A stretch of 64,000 nt of DNA from Dinghuibacter silviterrae (lineage in GTDB: Bacteria; Bacteroidota; Bacteroidia; Chitinophagales; Chitinophagaceae): the NCBI RefSeq assembly GCF_004366355.1, contig NZ_SODV01000002.1, positions 2,024,768-2,088,767 of the forward strand. Reading direction: 5' to 3'. Position numbers and translations under genes: made by a program. Below, piece by piece: positions 17,924 to 26,138 of the stretch. Below the pieces are notes generated by a model. That model was not told the origin of the DNA. It was given only the letters and a program-made list of their open reading frames with translations, and ran no database searches. The stretch's first letter is position 1. Every line of letters begins with the position of its first letter.

Positions 17924-19039
17924 ATGAACAAAAACATTGCCGTCATTAATGGAGATGGGATCGGCCCGGAAGTGACGAAACAATCCGTCAAGATCCTGGA
18001 CGCCGTCGCCGCGCGCTACGGGCATACGTTTCAGTATACCTATTGCCTCATGGGCGCGGACGCCATAGACAAGACGGGGAGCCCGTTACCCGACGAGACG
18101 ATCGAAGTGTGCCTGTCGAGCGATGCCATTCTTTTCGGTGCCATCGGCCACCCGAAGTATGACAACGACCCCACCGCCAAAGTAAGACCGGAGCAAGGGT
18201 TGCTCAAGCTGCGCAAGTCGCTCCAGCTCTTTGCAAACATCCGCCCCGTGAGCACGTATTCCACGCTGCACCACTTGTCTCCCCTGAAGAGCAAGAACCT
18301 GGAGGGCGTCGATATGGTGATTTTCCGTGAACTGACGGGCGGAATTTATTTTGGAAAAAAACAACTCAGCGAAGACGGCAACACCGCCCTCGATGAGTGC
18401 ACCTACACCCGCGCCGAAATCGAACGCGTCAGCCGCCTGGCTTTTGCGTATGCCCAAGGCCGGCGCAAACACCTCACCCTGGTGGACAAGGCCAACGTCC
18501 TGGAAACCTCCAGGTTGTGGCGCAAGGTCGTCCAGGATTTGTCGCCGGAATACCCCGACGTCAAGGTAGACTTTATGTTCGTGGACAACGCCTCCATGCA
18601 ACTCATGCTGAACCCCAAACAATTTGACGTCGTCCTGACCGAAAATATGTTCGGGGATATCCTGTCCGACGAGGCCAGCATCATCAGCGGGTCGCTGGGC
18701 ATGTTGCCCTCCGCTTCCGTGGGCACCGGCTCGGCCCTGTTCGAACCCATCCACGGGTCTTATCCCCAGGCGGCAGGCAAGGACATCGCCAACCCCACGG
18801 GCTCCATCCTGTCGGCGGCCATGTTGCTGGACCACCTCGGCATGGCGGAAGAAGCCTCCCAGGTAAGGGCAGGGGTAGAATGGACACTCGCCCATGGCTT
18901 TGTGACGAAAGACATCGACCCTGTTAATTATTATAGTACGTCGACGATCGGGGACCTGATCCGCGACTATGTGGAGCAAAAGCTCCCCGCGGGCGTGGAT
19001 CGTGAGCACCTGTCGATCAGCAAATCGACGATTATATAA
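17924..19039 (+). CDS. leuB: 3-isopropylmalate dehydrogenase
   Basis: NAD-dependent oxidative decarboxylation of 3-isopropylmalate to 2-oxoisocaproate, 371 residues, a normal length. IAVINGDGIGPEVTKQ (4-19) is the N-terminal signature. RPEQGLLKLRK (about 87-97) is the substrate-recognition helix, FRELTGGIYFG (about 130) and DEASIISGSLGMLPSASVG the metal and NAD region (Asp residues in ENMFGDILSDEAS). The start ATG at 17924 lies 5 bp after the ABC ATPase stop; an upstream in-frame extension overlaps that gene and is rejected. It is the last gene of the leu block before the ilv attenuator. Confidence 0.97.
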   Translation: MNKNIAVINGDGIGPEVTKQSVKILDAVAARYGHTFQYTYCLMGADAIDKTGSPLPDETIEVCLSSDAILFGAIGHPKYDNDPTAKVRPEQGLLKLRKSLQLFANIRPVSTYSTLHHLSPLKSKNLEGVDMVIFRELTGGIYFGKKQLSEDGNTALDECTYTRAEIERVSRLAFAYAQGRRKHLTLVDKANVLETSRLWRKVVQDLSPEYPDVKVDFMFVDNASMQLMLNPKQFDVVLTENMFGDILSDEASIISGSLGMLPSASVGTGSALFEPIHGSYPQAAGKDIANPTGSILSAAMLLDHLGMAEEASQVRAGVEWTLAHGFVTKDIDPVNYYSTSTIGDLIRDYVEQKLPAGVDREHLSISKSTII

Positions 19040-19045
19040 GTCGCA

Positions 19046-19075
19046 GCGGCCCGCCGCCGCAAAGTGGCGGGCCGC
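19046..19075. repeat. GC-rich 10-bp hairpin after leuB
   Basis: GCGGCCCGCC (19046-19055) and GGCGGGCCGC (19066-19075) are perfect arms around a 10-base loop, 6 bases behind the leuB stop. No T-run follows, so it is not a standard intrinsic terminator. It may act as a transcript-end stabiliser or with Rho. It belongs to the series of GC hairpins at junctions in this cluster. Confidence 0.7.
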
Positions 19076-19123
19076 ACAAACGCCCGTATGCCGCGCAGGA
19101 CGCGGGATTTGAGGAAAATAAAT

Positions 19124-19154
19124 TTTGCAGTGTAACAATGAATAGATACATTTG
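19124..19154 (+). promoter_or_regulatory. Promoter of the ilv operon
   Basis: TTTG at 19124-19127, a 19-base spacer and TACATTTG at 19147-19154 fit the Bacteroidota consensus exactly in both boxes. A transcript would start about 19160-19162, about a dozen bases before the ATG of the leader peptide. Confidence 0.75.
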
Positions 19155-19172
19155 TTTGACGACAATTACACC

Positions 19173-19283
19173 ATGTTATCCAACCGTCACATCAATGCTA
19201 TCTTTCACAGTGCAGTAGTGGTCCGCATTATTGTGGTCGTGGTGATTATTATTATTGGCCGAACTGGAGGTGGTGTCGTGTAG
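19173..19283 (+). CDS. ilv leader peptide (36 aa, Ile/Val-rich)
   Basis: A 36-codon frame ATG 19173 to TAG 19281-19283. Residues 15-28 are VVVR followed by [10 protein letters not shown], so 13 of 14 consecutive codons are Val or Ile. In all the peptide has 8 Ile, 9 Val and one Leu. Such a run is the hallmark of attenuation leader peptides, where shortage of charged tRNA stalls the ribosome. It lies between a perfect promoter and an intrinsic terminator immediately ahead of ilvD, the gene block that makes exactly these amino acids. Codons 32-34 (GGA GGT GGT) double as the 5' arm of an antiterminator. Coding is strongly supported by this arrangement; translation itself is not shown. Confidence 0.85.
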   Translation: MLSNRHINAIFHSAVVVRIIVVVVIIIIGRTGGGVV

Positions 19284-19313
19284 ACCAAAACAAACGAAAC
19301 TCGAACCGCCTCC
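19266..19313 (+). promoter_or_regulatory. Antiterminator of the ilv attenuator
   Basis: GGAGGTGGT (19266-19274, inside leader codons 32-34) can pair with ACCGCCTCC (19305-19313) over nine positions with one G-U pair. The second arm overlaps the 5' arm of the terminator (19304-19312), so the two structures exclude each other. A ribosome stalled in the Ile/Val codons (19215-19256) leaves the first arm largely free; a ribosome at the stop codon (19281) covers it. This is the classical attenuation geometry. Confidence 0.75.
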
Positions 19314-19335
19314 CCCAAAGAGGCGGTTTTTTTTT
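19304..19335 (+). terminator. Intrinsic terminator of the ilv attenuator
   Basis: AACCGCCTC (19304-19312) and GAGGCGGTT (19320-19328) form a perfect 9-bp stem with a 7-base loop, followed by an uninterrupted run of nine T (19327-19335, the first two within the stem). It lies 21 bases after the leader stop codon and 49 bases before the ilvD ATG, so it would end transcription when Ile and Val are plentiful. Confidence 0.9.
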
Positions 19336-19384
19336 GCGGCCGCGGGCCGCGCACAACGATAAAAACGAAAACCCGAAAAGGACA

Positions 19385-21064
19385 ATGGAATTGAACAAGT
19401 ACTCGAAGACGCTTACGCAGGACCCGACCCAGCCGGCCGCACAGGCCATGTACTATGGGATCGGCCTGACGGACGAAGACCTGAAGAAGGCACAGGTGGG
19501 CATTGCGAGCATGGGTTATGACGGGAATACCTGTAACATGCACCTCAACGACCTGGCACAGGTGGTGAAGAAAGGGGTGTGGGCGAGCGACCTGGTGGGC
19601 CTGATCTTTCACACGATCGGAGTCAGCGACGGCATGGCGAACGGCACGGATGGGATGCGGTTTTCGCTCGTCAGCCGGGACATCATTGCAGATTCGATCG
19701 AGACGGTGTGCGGCGGCCAATATTATGACGGCCTGATCGCCATCCCGGGTTGTGACAAAAACATGCCGGGTTCGTTGATCGCCATGGGCCGGTTGAACCG
19801 CCCGGCGATTATGGTGTATGGGGGTACGATCGCACCGGGGCACTATAAAGGTCAGGACCTGAACATCGTGTCCGCGTTCGAAGCCCTGGGGCAAAAGATC
19901 GCCGGCAAGCTGAGCGACGCGGACTTCAAGGGCATCGTGATGAACTCTTGTCCGGGTGCGGGCGCCTGTGGCGGGATGTACACGGCCAATACGATGGCGG
20001 CGGCGATCGAGGCGCTGGGCATGAGCCTGCCGTACTCTTCATCGAACCCCGCGCTGAGCGAAGAGAAACAAAAAGAATGCGCCGCGGCAGGCAAAGCCAT
20101 CCGCCTGTTGCTCGAAAAAGATATAAAGCCCTCCGACATCATGACGCGCAAAGCGTTTGAAAACGCGATCGTCACGATCATGGTCCTGGGCGGCTCCACC
20201 AATGCGGTGCTCCACCTGATCGCAATGGCCAAGGCGGTCAACGTCCCGCTGACGCAGGACGATTTCCAGGCGATCAGCGACCGGATACCGGTGCTCGCGG
20301 ACTTCAAACCCAGCGGCAAATACCTGATGCAGGACCTGCACGATCACGGCGGTATCCCGTCGGTAATGAAATACCTCCTGTCCAAAGGCCTGCTCCACGG
20401 GGATTGCCTGACGGTGACGGGGGCGACACTTGCGGAAAACCTAAAAAATGTCCCCGACCTCAACTTCGAGACACAAAAGATTATCTACCCCCTGGAACAA
20501 CCCATCAAACCCACCGGCCACCTCCAGATCCTTTACGGGAACCTGGCCGGCGGCGGCAGCGTGGCCAAGATCACCGGCAAGGAAGGCGAACGCTTCTCCG
20601 GCCCGGCCCGAGTTTTCGACGGGGAACACGAACTGATCGCGGGGATCTCCAGCGGCCGCGTCAAAGACGGGGACGTAGTGGTCATCCGCTACGTGGGCCC
20701 AAGGGGCGCCCCCGGCATGCCCGAGATGCTCAAACCCACGTCGGCCCTGATCGGAGCCGGTCTTGGCAAGTCGGTGGCCCTGATCACGGACGGCCGCTTC
20801 AGCGGCGGCACACACGGCTTTGTCGTGGGGCACATCACCCCCGAGGCCTACGAAGGCGGCGGGATCGCCCTGGTCCAGGACAACGACCTCATCGAGCTCG
20901 ATGCTGTCAACAATACGATCAACGTAAAGCTGTCCGACGCGGAGCTGGAGCAACGCCGTAAAGCATGGAAGAAGCCCGCTCCGAATGCAACGAAAGGTAT
21001 CCTTTTCAAATACGCCCGCTCCGTAAAGACCGCGGCCGAAGGCTGCGTAACGGACGAACAATAA
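19385..21064 (+). CDS. ilvD: Dihydroxy-acid dehydratase
   Basis: Iron-sulfur enzyme that dehydrates dihydroxy-isovalerate and dihydroxy-methylvalerate to the 2-oxo acids of valine and isoleucine. The 559 residues fit the family (about 560). [21 protein letters not shown] and [18 protein letters not shown] contain the cluster cysteines, and [11 protein letters not shown] near the C-terminus is the conserved end motif. The ATG at 19385 gives [22 protein letters not shown]. An in-frame start at 19334 would begin inside the terminator's T-run and is rejected. It is the first structural gene behind the Ile/Val attenuator. Confidence 0.97.
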   Translation: MELNKYSKTLTQDPTQPAAQAMYYGIGLTDEDLKKAQVGIASMGYDGNTCNMHLNDLAQVVKKGVWASDLVGLIFHTIGVSDGMANGTDGMRFSLVSRDIIADSIETVCGGQYYDGLIAIPGCDKNMPGSLIAMGRLNRPAIMVYGGTIAPGHYKGQDLNIVSAFEALGQKIAGKLSDADFKGIVMNSCPGAGACGGMYTANTMAAAIEALGMSLPYSSSNPALSEEKQKECAAAGKAIRLLLEKDIKPSDIMTRKAFENAIVTIMVLGGSTNAVLHLIAMAKAVNVPLTQDDFQAISDRIPVLADFKPSGKYLMQDLHDHGGIPSVMKYLLSKGLLHGDCLTVTGATLAENLKNVPDLNFETQKIIYPLEQPIKPTGHLQILYGNLAGGGSVAKITGKEGERFSGPARVFDGEHELIAGISSGRVKDGDVVVIRYVGPRGAPGMPEMLKPTSALIGAGLGKSVALITDGRFSGGTHGFVVGHITPEAYEGGGIALVQDNDLIELDAVNNTINVKLSDAELEQRRKAWKKPAPNATKGILFKYARSVKTAAEGCVTDEQ

Positions 21065-21091
21065 ACCATTCATTCTATCAAAACAGACGAT

Positions 21092-22954
21092 ATGGAAACG
21101 GCCAAAATAACGAAGACCCAAGCGCAAGGCGCAGCCGCGCAGACGGCGGGCGCGCAGGGCGCAGCCGCAGGCGCCACGCCGCAAGCAGCTGCAACGGGCG
21201 CCGCCAGCGGAGCCGCCGCGACAAGCGCCGCCGCCGCAGGCGCCGCACCTGCGGCGCAGCCCACGACCACCCTCACCGGCTCCCAGGCCGTCCTGGAAGC
21301 CCTCCTGGCGGAAGGCGTGCGCACCATCTTCGGCTATCCCGGGGGCGCGATCATGCCGATCTATGACGCCCTTTACGACTACCAGGACAAACTCGAACAC
21401 ATCCTGGTGCGGCACGAGCAAGGCGGCATCCACGCCGCCCAAGGTTTTGCGCGCACCTCCGGACAAGTGGGCGTGGTCTTCGCCACCAGCGGCCCCGGGG
21501 CGACGAACCTCGTGACCGGTCTGGCGGACGCCATGATCGACTCCACGCCGCTCGTGGCGATCACCGGCCAGGTGTTTGCGAGTCTGCTGGGGACGGATGC
21601 TTTCCAGGAAACCGACGTCATCAACATCACCACGCCGGCCACCAAGTGGAACTACCAGGTCACCGATGCCACGGAGATCCCCGCGGCCCTGGCGAAAGCC
21701 TTCTATATCGCCCGAACCGGCCGTCCCGGCCCGGTCCTGATCGACATTACCAAGAACGCGCAGCAACAAAAGTTCGATTACGCGGGGTATGTTCCCTGCC
21801 AGCACGTCCGGAGCTACCGGCCGAAACCCATTGTCCGTAAGGAATACGTCGAACAAGCCGCAAAACTCATCAACGGTGCCAAAAAGCCCTTCGTCCTTTT
21901 TGGACAAGGCGTTATCCTGGGGCACGCCGAAGCGGAGTTCAAGGCCTTTATCGAAAAGGGCGGCCTGCCCGCGGCCTGGACGGTCCTTGGGTTGAGCGCC
22001 CTGCCGACCGACCACCCGCTGAACGTGGGGATGCTGGGCATGCACGGCAACTATGCCCCCAACGTCCTGACCAACGAGTGCGACGTCCTGATCGCCGTGG
22101 GGATGCGTTTTGACGACCGCGTTACCGGCAGGCTGGACAAATACGCCAAACAGGCGCAGGTTGTCCACCTGGACATCGACCCCGCGGAGATCGACAAGAA
22201 TGTAAAGACCACGGTCCCTGTCTGGGGAGATTGTAAAGAGACGCTCCCGTTGCTGACCGCCTTGTTGGAGAAAAAGACACATTCCGAGTGGATGGGCAAG
22301 TTTAAAGAGTTAGGGAAAAAGGAAGTGGAGGCAGTCATCCATAACGAACTCAACCCGACCACCGAGCAAATGACGATGGGCGAGGTCATCAAGATCCTCA
22401 ACGAGCTGACCGGTGGAGACGCCGTGATCGTCACCGACGTCGGTCAACACCAGATGGTCGCCTGCCGCTATGCGCACTTCAACAAGACGATGAGCAACGT
22501 CACCTCCGGGGGGCTGGGCACCATGGGCTTCGGCCTGCCCGCCGCCATCGGCGCCAAATACGGGGCGCCCGACCGGACGGTGGTCGCCATCATCGGGGAC
22601 GGCGGTTTCCAGATGACGCTCCAGGAACTGGGGACCATCATGCAGTTTGGGGCCGAGGTCAAGATCCTCATCCTGAACAACCAGTTCCTCGGCATGGTCA
22701 GACAATGGCAGCAACTCTTCAACGATAAGCGCTATTCTTTTGTCAACATCACCAGCCCGGACTATGTGGCGCTGGCCAAAGCATACAGCATCGAAGGTGC
22801 CAGCATCAACGTAAGGGCGCAGCTCAAAGGGGCTTTGAAGACCATGCTTGACCACAAAGGATCGTATCTCCTGGAAGTCATGGTAGGGAAGGAAAATAAT
22901 GTTTTCCCCATGGTACCCCAGGGCTGCAGCGTTGCCGAAATCCGTCTTTCTTAA
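21092..22954 (+). CDS. ilvB: Acetolactate synthase large subunit with Ala/Gly-rich N-terminal extension
   Basis: TPP- and FAD-dependent enzyme making acetolactate and acetohydroxybutyrate, 620 residues. The family fold starts near residue 62 (LTGSQAVLEALLAEGVRTIFGYPGGAIMPIYDAL). The TPP glutamate lies in RHEQGGIHAAQG, and the GDGGFQMTLQEL ... NNQFLGMVRQWQ segment is the Mg-TPP motif. Residues 1-60 are almost wholly Ala, Gly, Gln and Thr, with no second plausible ATG before the conserved part, so the protein is about 50 residues longer than usual. The extension looks like expansion of GC-rich repeats rather than a targeting signal. It follows ilvD by 27 bp; ilvN starts 10 bp after its stop. 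Confidence 0.96.
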   Translation: METAKITKTQAQGAAAQTAGAQGAAAGATPQAAATGAASGAAATSAAAAGAAPAAQPTTTLTGSQAVLEALLAEGVRTIFGYPGGAIMPIYDALYDYQDKLEHILVRHEQGGIHAAQGFARTSGQVGVVFATSGPGATNLVTGLADAMIDSTPLVAITGQVFASLLGTDAFQETDVINITTPATKWNYQVTDATEIPAALAKAFYIARTGRPGPVLIDITKNAQQQKFDYAGYVPCQHVRSYRPKPIVRKEYVEQAAKLINGAKKPFVLFGQGVILGHAEAEFKAFIEKGGLPAAWTVLGLSALPTDHPLNVGMLGMHGNYAPNVLTNECDVLIAVGMRFDDRVTGRLDKYAKQAQVVHLDIDPAEIDKNVKTTVPVWGDCKETLPLLTALLEKKTHSEWMGKFKELGKKEVEAVIHNELNPTTEQMTMGEVIKILNELTGGDAVIVTDVGQHQMVACRYAHFNKTMSNVTSGGLGTMGFGLPAAIGAKYGAPDRTVVAIIGDGGFQMTLQELGTIMQFGAEVKILILNNQFLGMVRQWQQLFNDKRYSFVNITSPDYVALAKAYSIEGASINVRAQLKGALKTMLDHKGSYLLEVMVGKENNVFPMVPQGCSVAEIRLS

Positions 22955-22964
22955 ACTTTGGATT

Positions 22965-23555
22965 ATGCAAAAGCAAGAATTTACCATCACCGTCTATACC
23001 GAAAACCAGATCGGCCTGCTGAACCGCATCGCCATCATGTTTTCCCGCAGGAAAATCAACATCGAAAGCCTGAACACCTCTCCTTCCGAAATCGAGGGCA
23101 TCCACCGCTTTACCATCGTCATCCAGGAATTCGAAGACGTGGTCCGCAAGCTGTGCCGCCAGATCGAAAAACAGGTCGAGGTACTGAAGGCCTACTTCAA
23201 CACCAACGAAGAGCTCATCTGGCAGGAAATGGCTTTGTACAAGGTCCCCACCGACGTCATCGCGGAGAAAGTCAAGGTCGAACGCCTGCTGCGCGAGTAC
23301 GGGGCGAGGGCCGTCGTGATCCGCAAAGACTATACGGTCTTCGAAGCCACGGGACACCGGGAAGAAACCGACCGGCTGATCAAGGCCCTGGAGCCGTACG
23401 GCCTGATCGAGTTCGTACGTTCCGCCCGCGTCGCCATCATCAAGGACAGCAGCGGGTTCCACGAGAAGCTCAAGGAATTCGAGGCGCAGGAACCCGGCGA
23501 AGGCGTGATCGAGAACGAGTACCTGGGCAAGGGTACGGAAGTATTCAGCATGTAA
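22965..23555 (+). CDS. ilvN: Acetolactate synthase small (regulatory) subunit
   Basis: Regulatory partner of IlvB that senses valine, 196 residues. The N-terminal ACT domain (EFTITVYTENQIGLLNRIAIMFSRRKINIESLN, about 4-36) is clear, and a second ALS_ss_C-type domain begins about residue 85 (LYKVPTDVIAEKVKVERLLREYGARAVVIRKDYTVFEATG). It is longer than E. coli IlvN (96) and matches the IlvH length with a short extra tail. The ATG at 22965 opens directly on the ACT domain; the upstream in-frame start overlaps ilvB and is rejected. It lies 10 bp behind ilvB in the same transcript. Confidence 0.95.
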   Translation: MQKQEFTITVYTENQIGLLNRIAIMFSRRKINIESLNTSPSEIEGIHRFTIVIQEFEDVVRKLCRQIEKQVEVLKAYFNTNEELIWQEMALYKVPTDVIAEKVKVERLLREYGARAVVIRKDYTVFEATGHREETDRLIKALEPYGLIEFVRSARVAIIKDSSGFHEKLKEFEAQEPGEGVIENEYLGKGTEVFSM

Positions 23556-23588
23556 AACAGCAACACACAATAACATCAAACTAAACAA

Positions 23589-24641
23589 ATGGCAAAAATC
23601 AATTTCGGCGGGGTTGAAGAAAATGTAGTTACCCGCGAAGAATTCCCCCTGGCGAAAGCGCAGGAAACGCTCAAGAACGAAACCATCGCCGTCATCGGCT
23701 ATGGCGTCCAGGGGCCCGGTCAGGCGCTGAACCAAAGGGATAACGGGATCAACGTCATCGTCGGTCAGCGGAAAAACTCCAAGACCTGGGACAAGGCCGT
23801 AAAAGACGGCTTCGTACCCGGCGAGACCCTTTTCGAGATCGAAGAAGCCCTGGAAAAAGGGACCATCATCTGTTATCTGCTGAGCGACGCCGCCCAGATC
23901 GAACTCTGGCCGACGGTGAAAAAACACCTCACCGCTGGGAAGGCGCTTTATTTTTCCCACGGCTTCGGCATCACCTTTAACGAGCAAACCGGCATCGTTC
24001 CTCCGAAGGACGTGGACGTATTCCTGGTCGCTCCCAAGGGTTCCGGGACATCGCTCCGCCGGATGTTCCTCCAGGGCCGCGGGTTGAACAGCAGCTATGC
24101 CATTTTCCAGGACGCCACCGGCAAGGCGCGTGACCGCGTCATCGCCCTCGGCATTGCCGTCGGTAGCGGCTACCTTTTCGAGACCAATTTCAAAAAAGAA
24201 GTATACAGCGACCTGACCGGCGAACGCGGTACCCTGATGGGCGCCATTCAAGGGATCTTCGCCGCCCAATACGAAACCCTGCGCAAACGCGGGCACTCTC
24301 CTTCCGAAGCCTTCAACGAAACCGTCGAAGAGCTGACGCAGTCCCTGATGCCGCTGGTGGCCGAAAACGGGATGGACTGGATGTACGCCAACTGCTCCAC
24401 GACCGCCCAGCGCGGCGCCCTGGACTGGTGGAAGAAGTTCAAGGAAGCCACCCAGCCGGTGTTCGACGAGCTGTATGAAAGCGTAGCGACCGGCAAAGAG
24501 TCCGCACGCTCCATCGCGTCCAACAGCCAGAAGGACTACCGCGAGAAGCTCGACGCCGAGCTGAAAGAGCTCCGCGAAAGCGAGCTGTGGCAGGCCGGCA
24601 AAGCCGTACGCTCGCTGCGTCCGGAGAACCAGAAGGTGTAA
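23589..24641 (+). CDS. ilvC: Ketol-acid reductoisomerase
   Basis: Isomerises and reduces acetolactate and acetohydroxybutyrate, 350 residues, typical of class I enzymes. The nucleotide-binding motif VIGYGVQGPGQALNQRDNGINVIVGQRKNSKTW (about 35-67) has Arg-Lys-Asn-Ser in the specificity loop, suggesting NADPH use. LVAPKGSGTSLRRMF, DLTGERGTLMGAIQG and the C-terminal CSTTAQRGALDW hold the metal and substrate residues. It sits 33 bp behind ilvN and is followed by a hairpin (24644-24660) and a terminator. Confidence 0.97.
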   Translation: MAKINFGGVEENVVTREEFPLAKAQETLKNETIAVIGYGVQGPGQALNQRDNGINVIVGQRKNSKTWDKAVKDGFVPGETLFEIEEALEKGTIICYLLSDAAQIELWPTVKKHLTAGKALYFSHGFGITFNEQTGIVPPKDVDVFLVAPKGSGTSLRRMFLQGRGLNSSYAIFQDATGKARDRVIALGIAVGSGYLFETNFKKEVYSDLTGERGTLMGAIQGIFAAQYETLRKRGHSPSEAFNETVEELTQSLMPLVAENGMDWMYANCSTTAQRGALDWWKKFKEATQPVFDELYESVATGKESARSIASNSQKDYREKLDAELKELRESELWQAGKAVRSLRPENQKV

Positions 24642-24695
24642 CGCGCGCCCGCGGCGCGCCGCAAAGGGCCGCCACCCGCGATCCAAGTTTTTTCC

Positions 24696-24729
24696 GCCCC
24701 GGGCGCCGACCCGGCCCCGGGGCTTTTTT
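24696..24729 (+). terminator. Intrinsic terminator between ilvC and ilvA
   Basis: GCCCCGG (24696-24702) pairs with CCGGGGC (24717-24723) and is followed by six T (24724-24729). It ends only 9 bases before the ilvA ATG, so there is no room for a promoter after it; ilvA must be reached by readthrough or from a promoter that reads through the hairpin. A second GC hairpin lies directly behind ilvC: GCGCGCC (24644-24650) with GGCGCGC (24654-24660). Confidence 0.75.
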
Positions 24730-24738
24730 AAAAGATAC

Positions 24739-25995
24739 ATGATGCCATCTACTACTTCACTAACACCCTTATCCGTCGACGCCGCATACGAGCGCCTGCG
24801 CAAGGTCGTCCGCAAGACCCCGCTGGAATACAACCAGCGCCTGTCCCAGCGGTACCGCTGCCATGTGTACCTGAAGCGCGAAGACCTCCAGGTGGTTCGT
24901 TCCTACAAAATCAGGGGCGCCTATAATATGATGGCCCAGCTGTCCCCGGACCTTTTGGCCAAAGGCGTCGTCTGCGCCAGCGCCGGGAACCATGCGCAAG
25001 GGTTTGCGTATGCCTGTCACCAGATGCAGGTAAACGGTACGATCTACATGCCCGTGATCACGCCCAAACAGAAGTTGCAGCAGGTGCGCAACTTCGGGGG
25101 CGACAAGGTCTCCGTGGTACTGGTCGGAGACACCTTCGACCAGTGCCTGAAAGAGGCCCTGCAATTCACCGCGGAGAAGGGGATGACGTTTGTCCCGCCT
25201 TTCGACCATCAAAGCATCATCGAAGGACAAGCCACCGTCGGAAAGGAAATCCTCGACGAGCTTCCCGGGATCGACTGGCTTTTCCTGCCCGTGGGCGGGG
25301 GGGGCCTGGCGGCGGGGACCGGCTTTTACTTCCGGACCTTTAGCCCGCAAACAAAAATCATCGGCGTGGAGCCCCAGGGCGCGCCCTCTCTGGCCCTTGC
25401 CCTGAAAGCAGGGGAACCGGTGACGCTACAGCAAATCGACACCTTTGTGGACGGCGCCGCCGTCAAAAGGATAGGGGAGGTCACGTTCCAATACTTAAAA
25501 GAGGTGTTGGACGACGTCCGCCTGGTGCACGAAGGCCAGGTGTGCTCGACCATCATCCGGCTGTACAACGAAAACGCCATCGTCGCGGAACCCGCGGGGG
25601 CCCTGGCCATCACCGCCCTGGAAGCCTATAAAAAGGAAATCGAGGGCAAGACGGTGGTGTGCGTGGTCAGCGGCGGCAACAACGACCTGGACCGGATGCC
25701 GGAAATCAGGGAACGGTCCCTGCGGTATGAAGGCCTGAAACACTACTTCCTGATCCGCTTCGCCCAGCGGCCGGGTGCACTCAAAGAATTTGTTTCCAAT
25801 GTATTGGGCCCCAACGACGACATTGTACGCTTCGAGTATATGCAAAAGACGAACAAAGAGTCGGGTCCCGCCCTGGTGGGGATCGAGCTGCAGGCCCGCG
25901 AGGACTATCACCAGCTCCTGGCCAGGATGAAAGCCTACCAGATCAACTTTACGACACTGAACGATGACGACGAGCTGTTTGGGTATTTGGTGTAA
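24739..25995 (+). CDS. ilvA: Threonine dehydratase (short form)
   Basis: PLP enzyme that deaminates threonine to 2-oxobutyrate, the entry to isoleucine. The 418 residues are about 95 fewer than E. coli IlvA: the catalytic domain is followed by one ACT-like domain (FLIRFAQRPGALKEFVSNVLGP onward) instead of two, as in the Bacillus/Corynebacterium type. The PLP lysine is in VVRSYKIRGAYN (about residue 56), with SAGNHAQGFAYA and VGGGGLAAG as cofactor motifs. Translation may start at either of two adjacent ATG codons. It stands just behind a terminator (24696-24729), which could set its level apart from the other ilv genes. Confidence 0.95.
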   Translation: MMPSTTSLTPLSVDAAYERLRKVVRKTPLEYNQRLSQRYRCHVYLKREDLQVVRSYKIRGAYNMMAQLSPDLLAKGVVCASAGNHAQGFAYACHQMQVNGTIYMPVITPKQKLQQVRNFGGDKVSVVLVGDTFDQCLKEALQFTAEKGMTFVPPFDHQSIIEGQATVGKEILDELPGIDWLFLPVGGGGLAAGTGFYFRTFSPQTKIIGVEPQGAPSLALALKAGEPVTLQQIDTFVDGAAVKRIGEVTFQYLKEVLDDVRLVHEGQVCSTIIRLYNENAIVAEPAGALAITALEAYKKEIEGKTVVCVVSGGNNDLDRMPEIRERSLRYEGLKHYFLIRFAQRPGALKEFVSNVLGPNDDIVRFEYMQKTNKESGPALVGIELQAREDYHQLLARMKAYQINFTTLNDDDELFGYLV

Positions 25996-26016
25996 TTCAC
26001 ATATGTTCATAAGATT

Positions 26017-26051
26017 TTTGAATAAAATCTCGGATTTTTGTCGTAATATTG
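26017..26051 (+). promoter_or_regulatory. Weak candidate promoter for gltBD
   Basis: TTTG at 26017-26020 and TAATATTG at 26044-26051 resemble the phylum consensus with one mismatch in the -7 box and a slightly long 23-base spacer. The 143 bp interval before gltB is A/T-rich and shows no clear hairpin or leader peptide. Confidence 0.3.
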
Positions 26052-26138
26052 AACACTTCGCAACGATTGCTGCCTCCGTACGCTGATTTATTCATTTTGA
26101 GAAAGAGACATTGTGTACAACTGTAAACAACATTTGCT

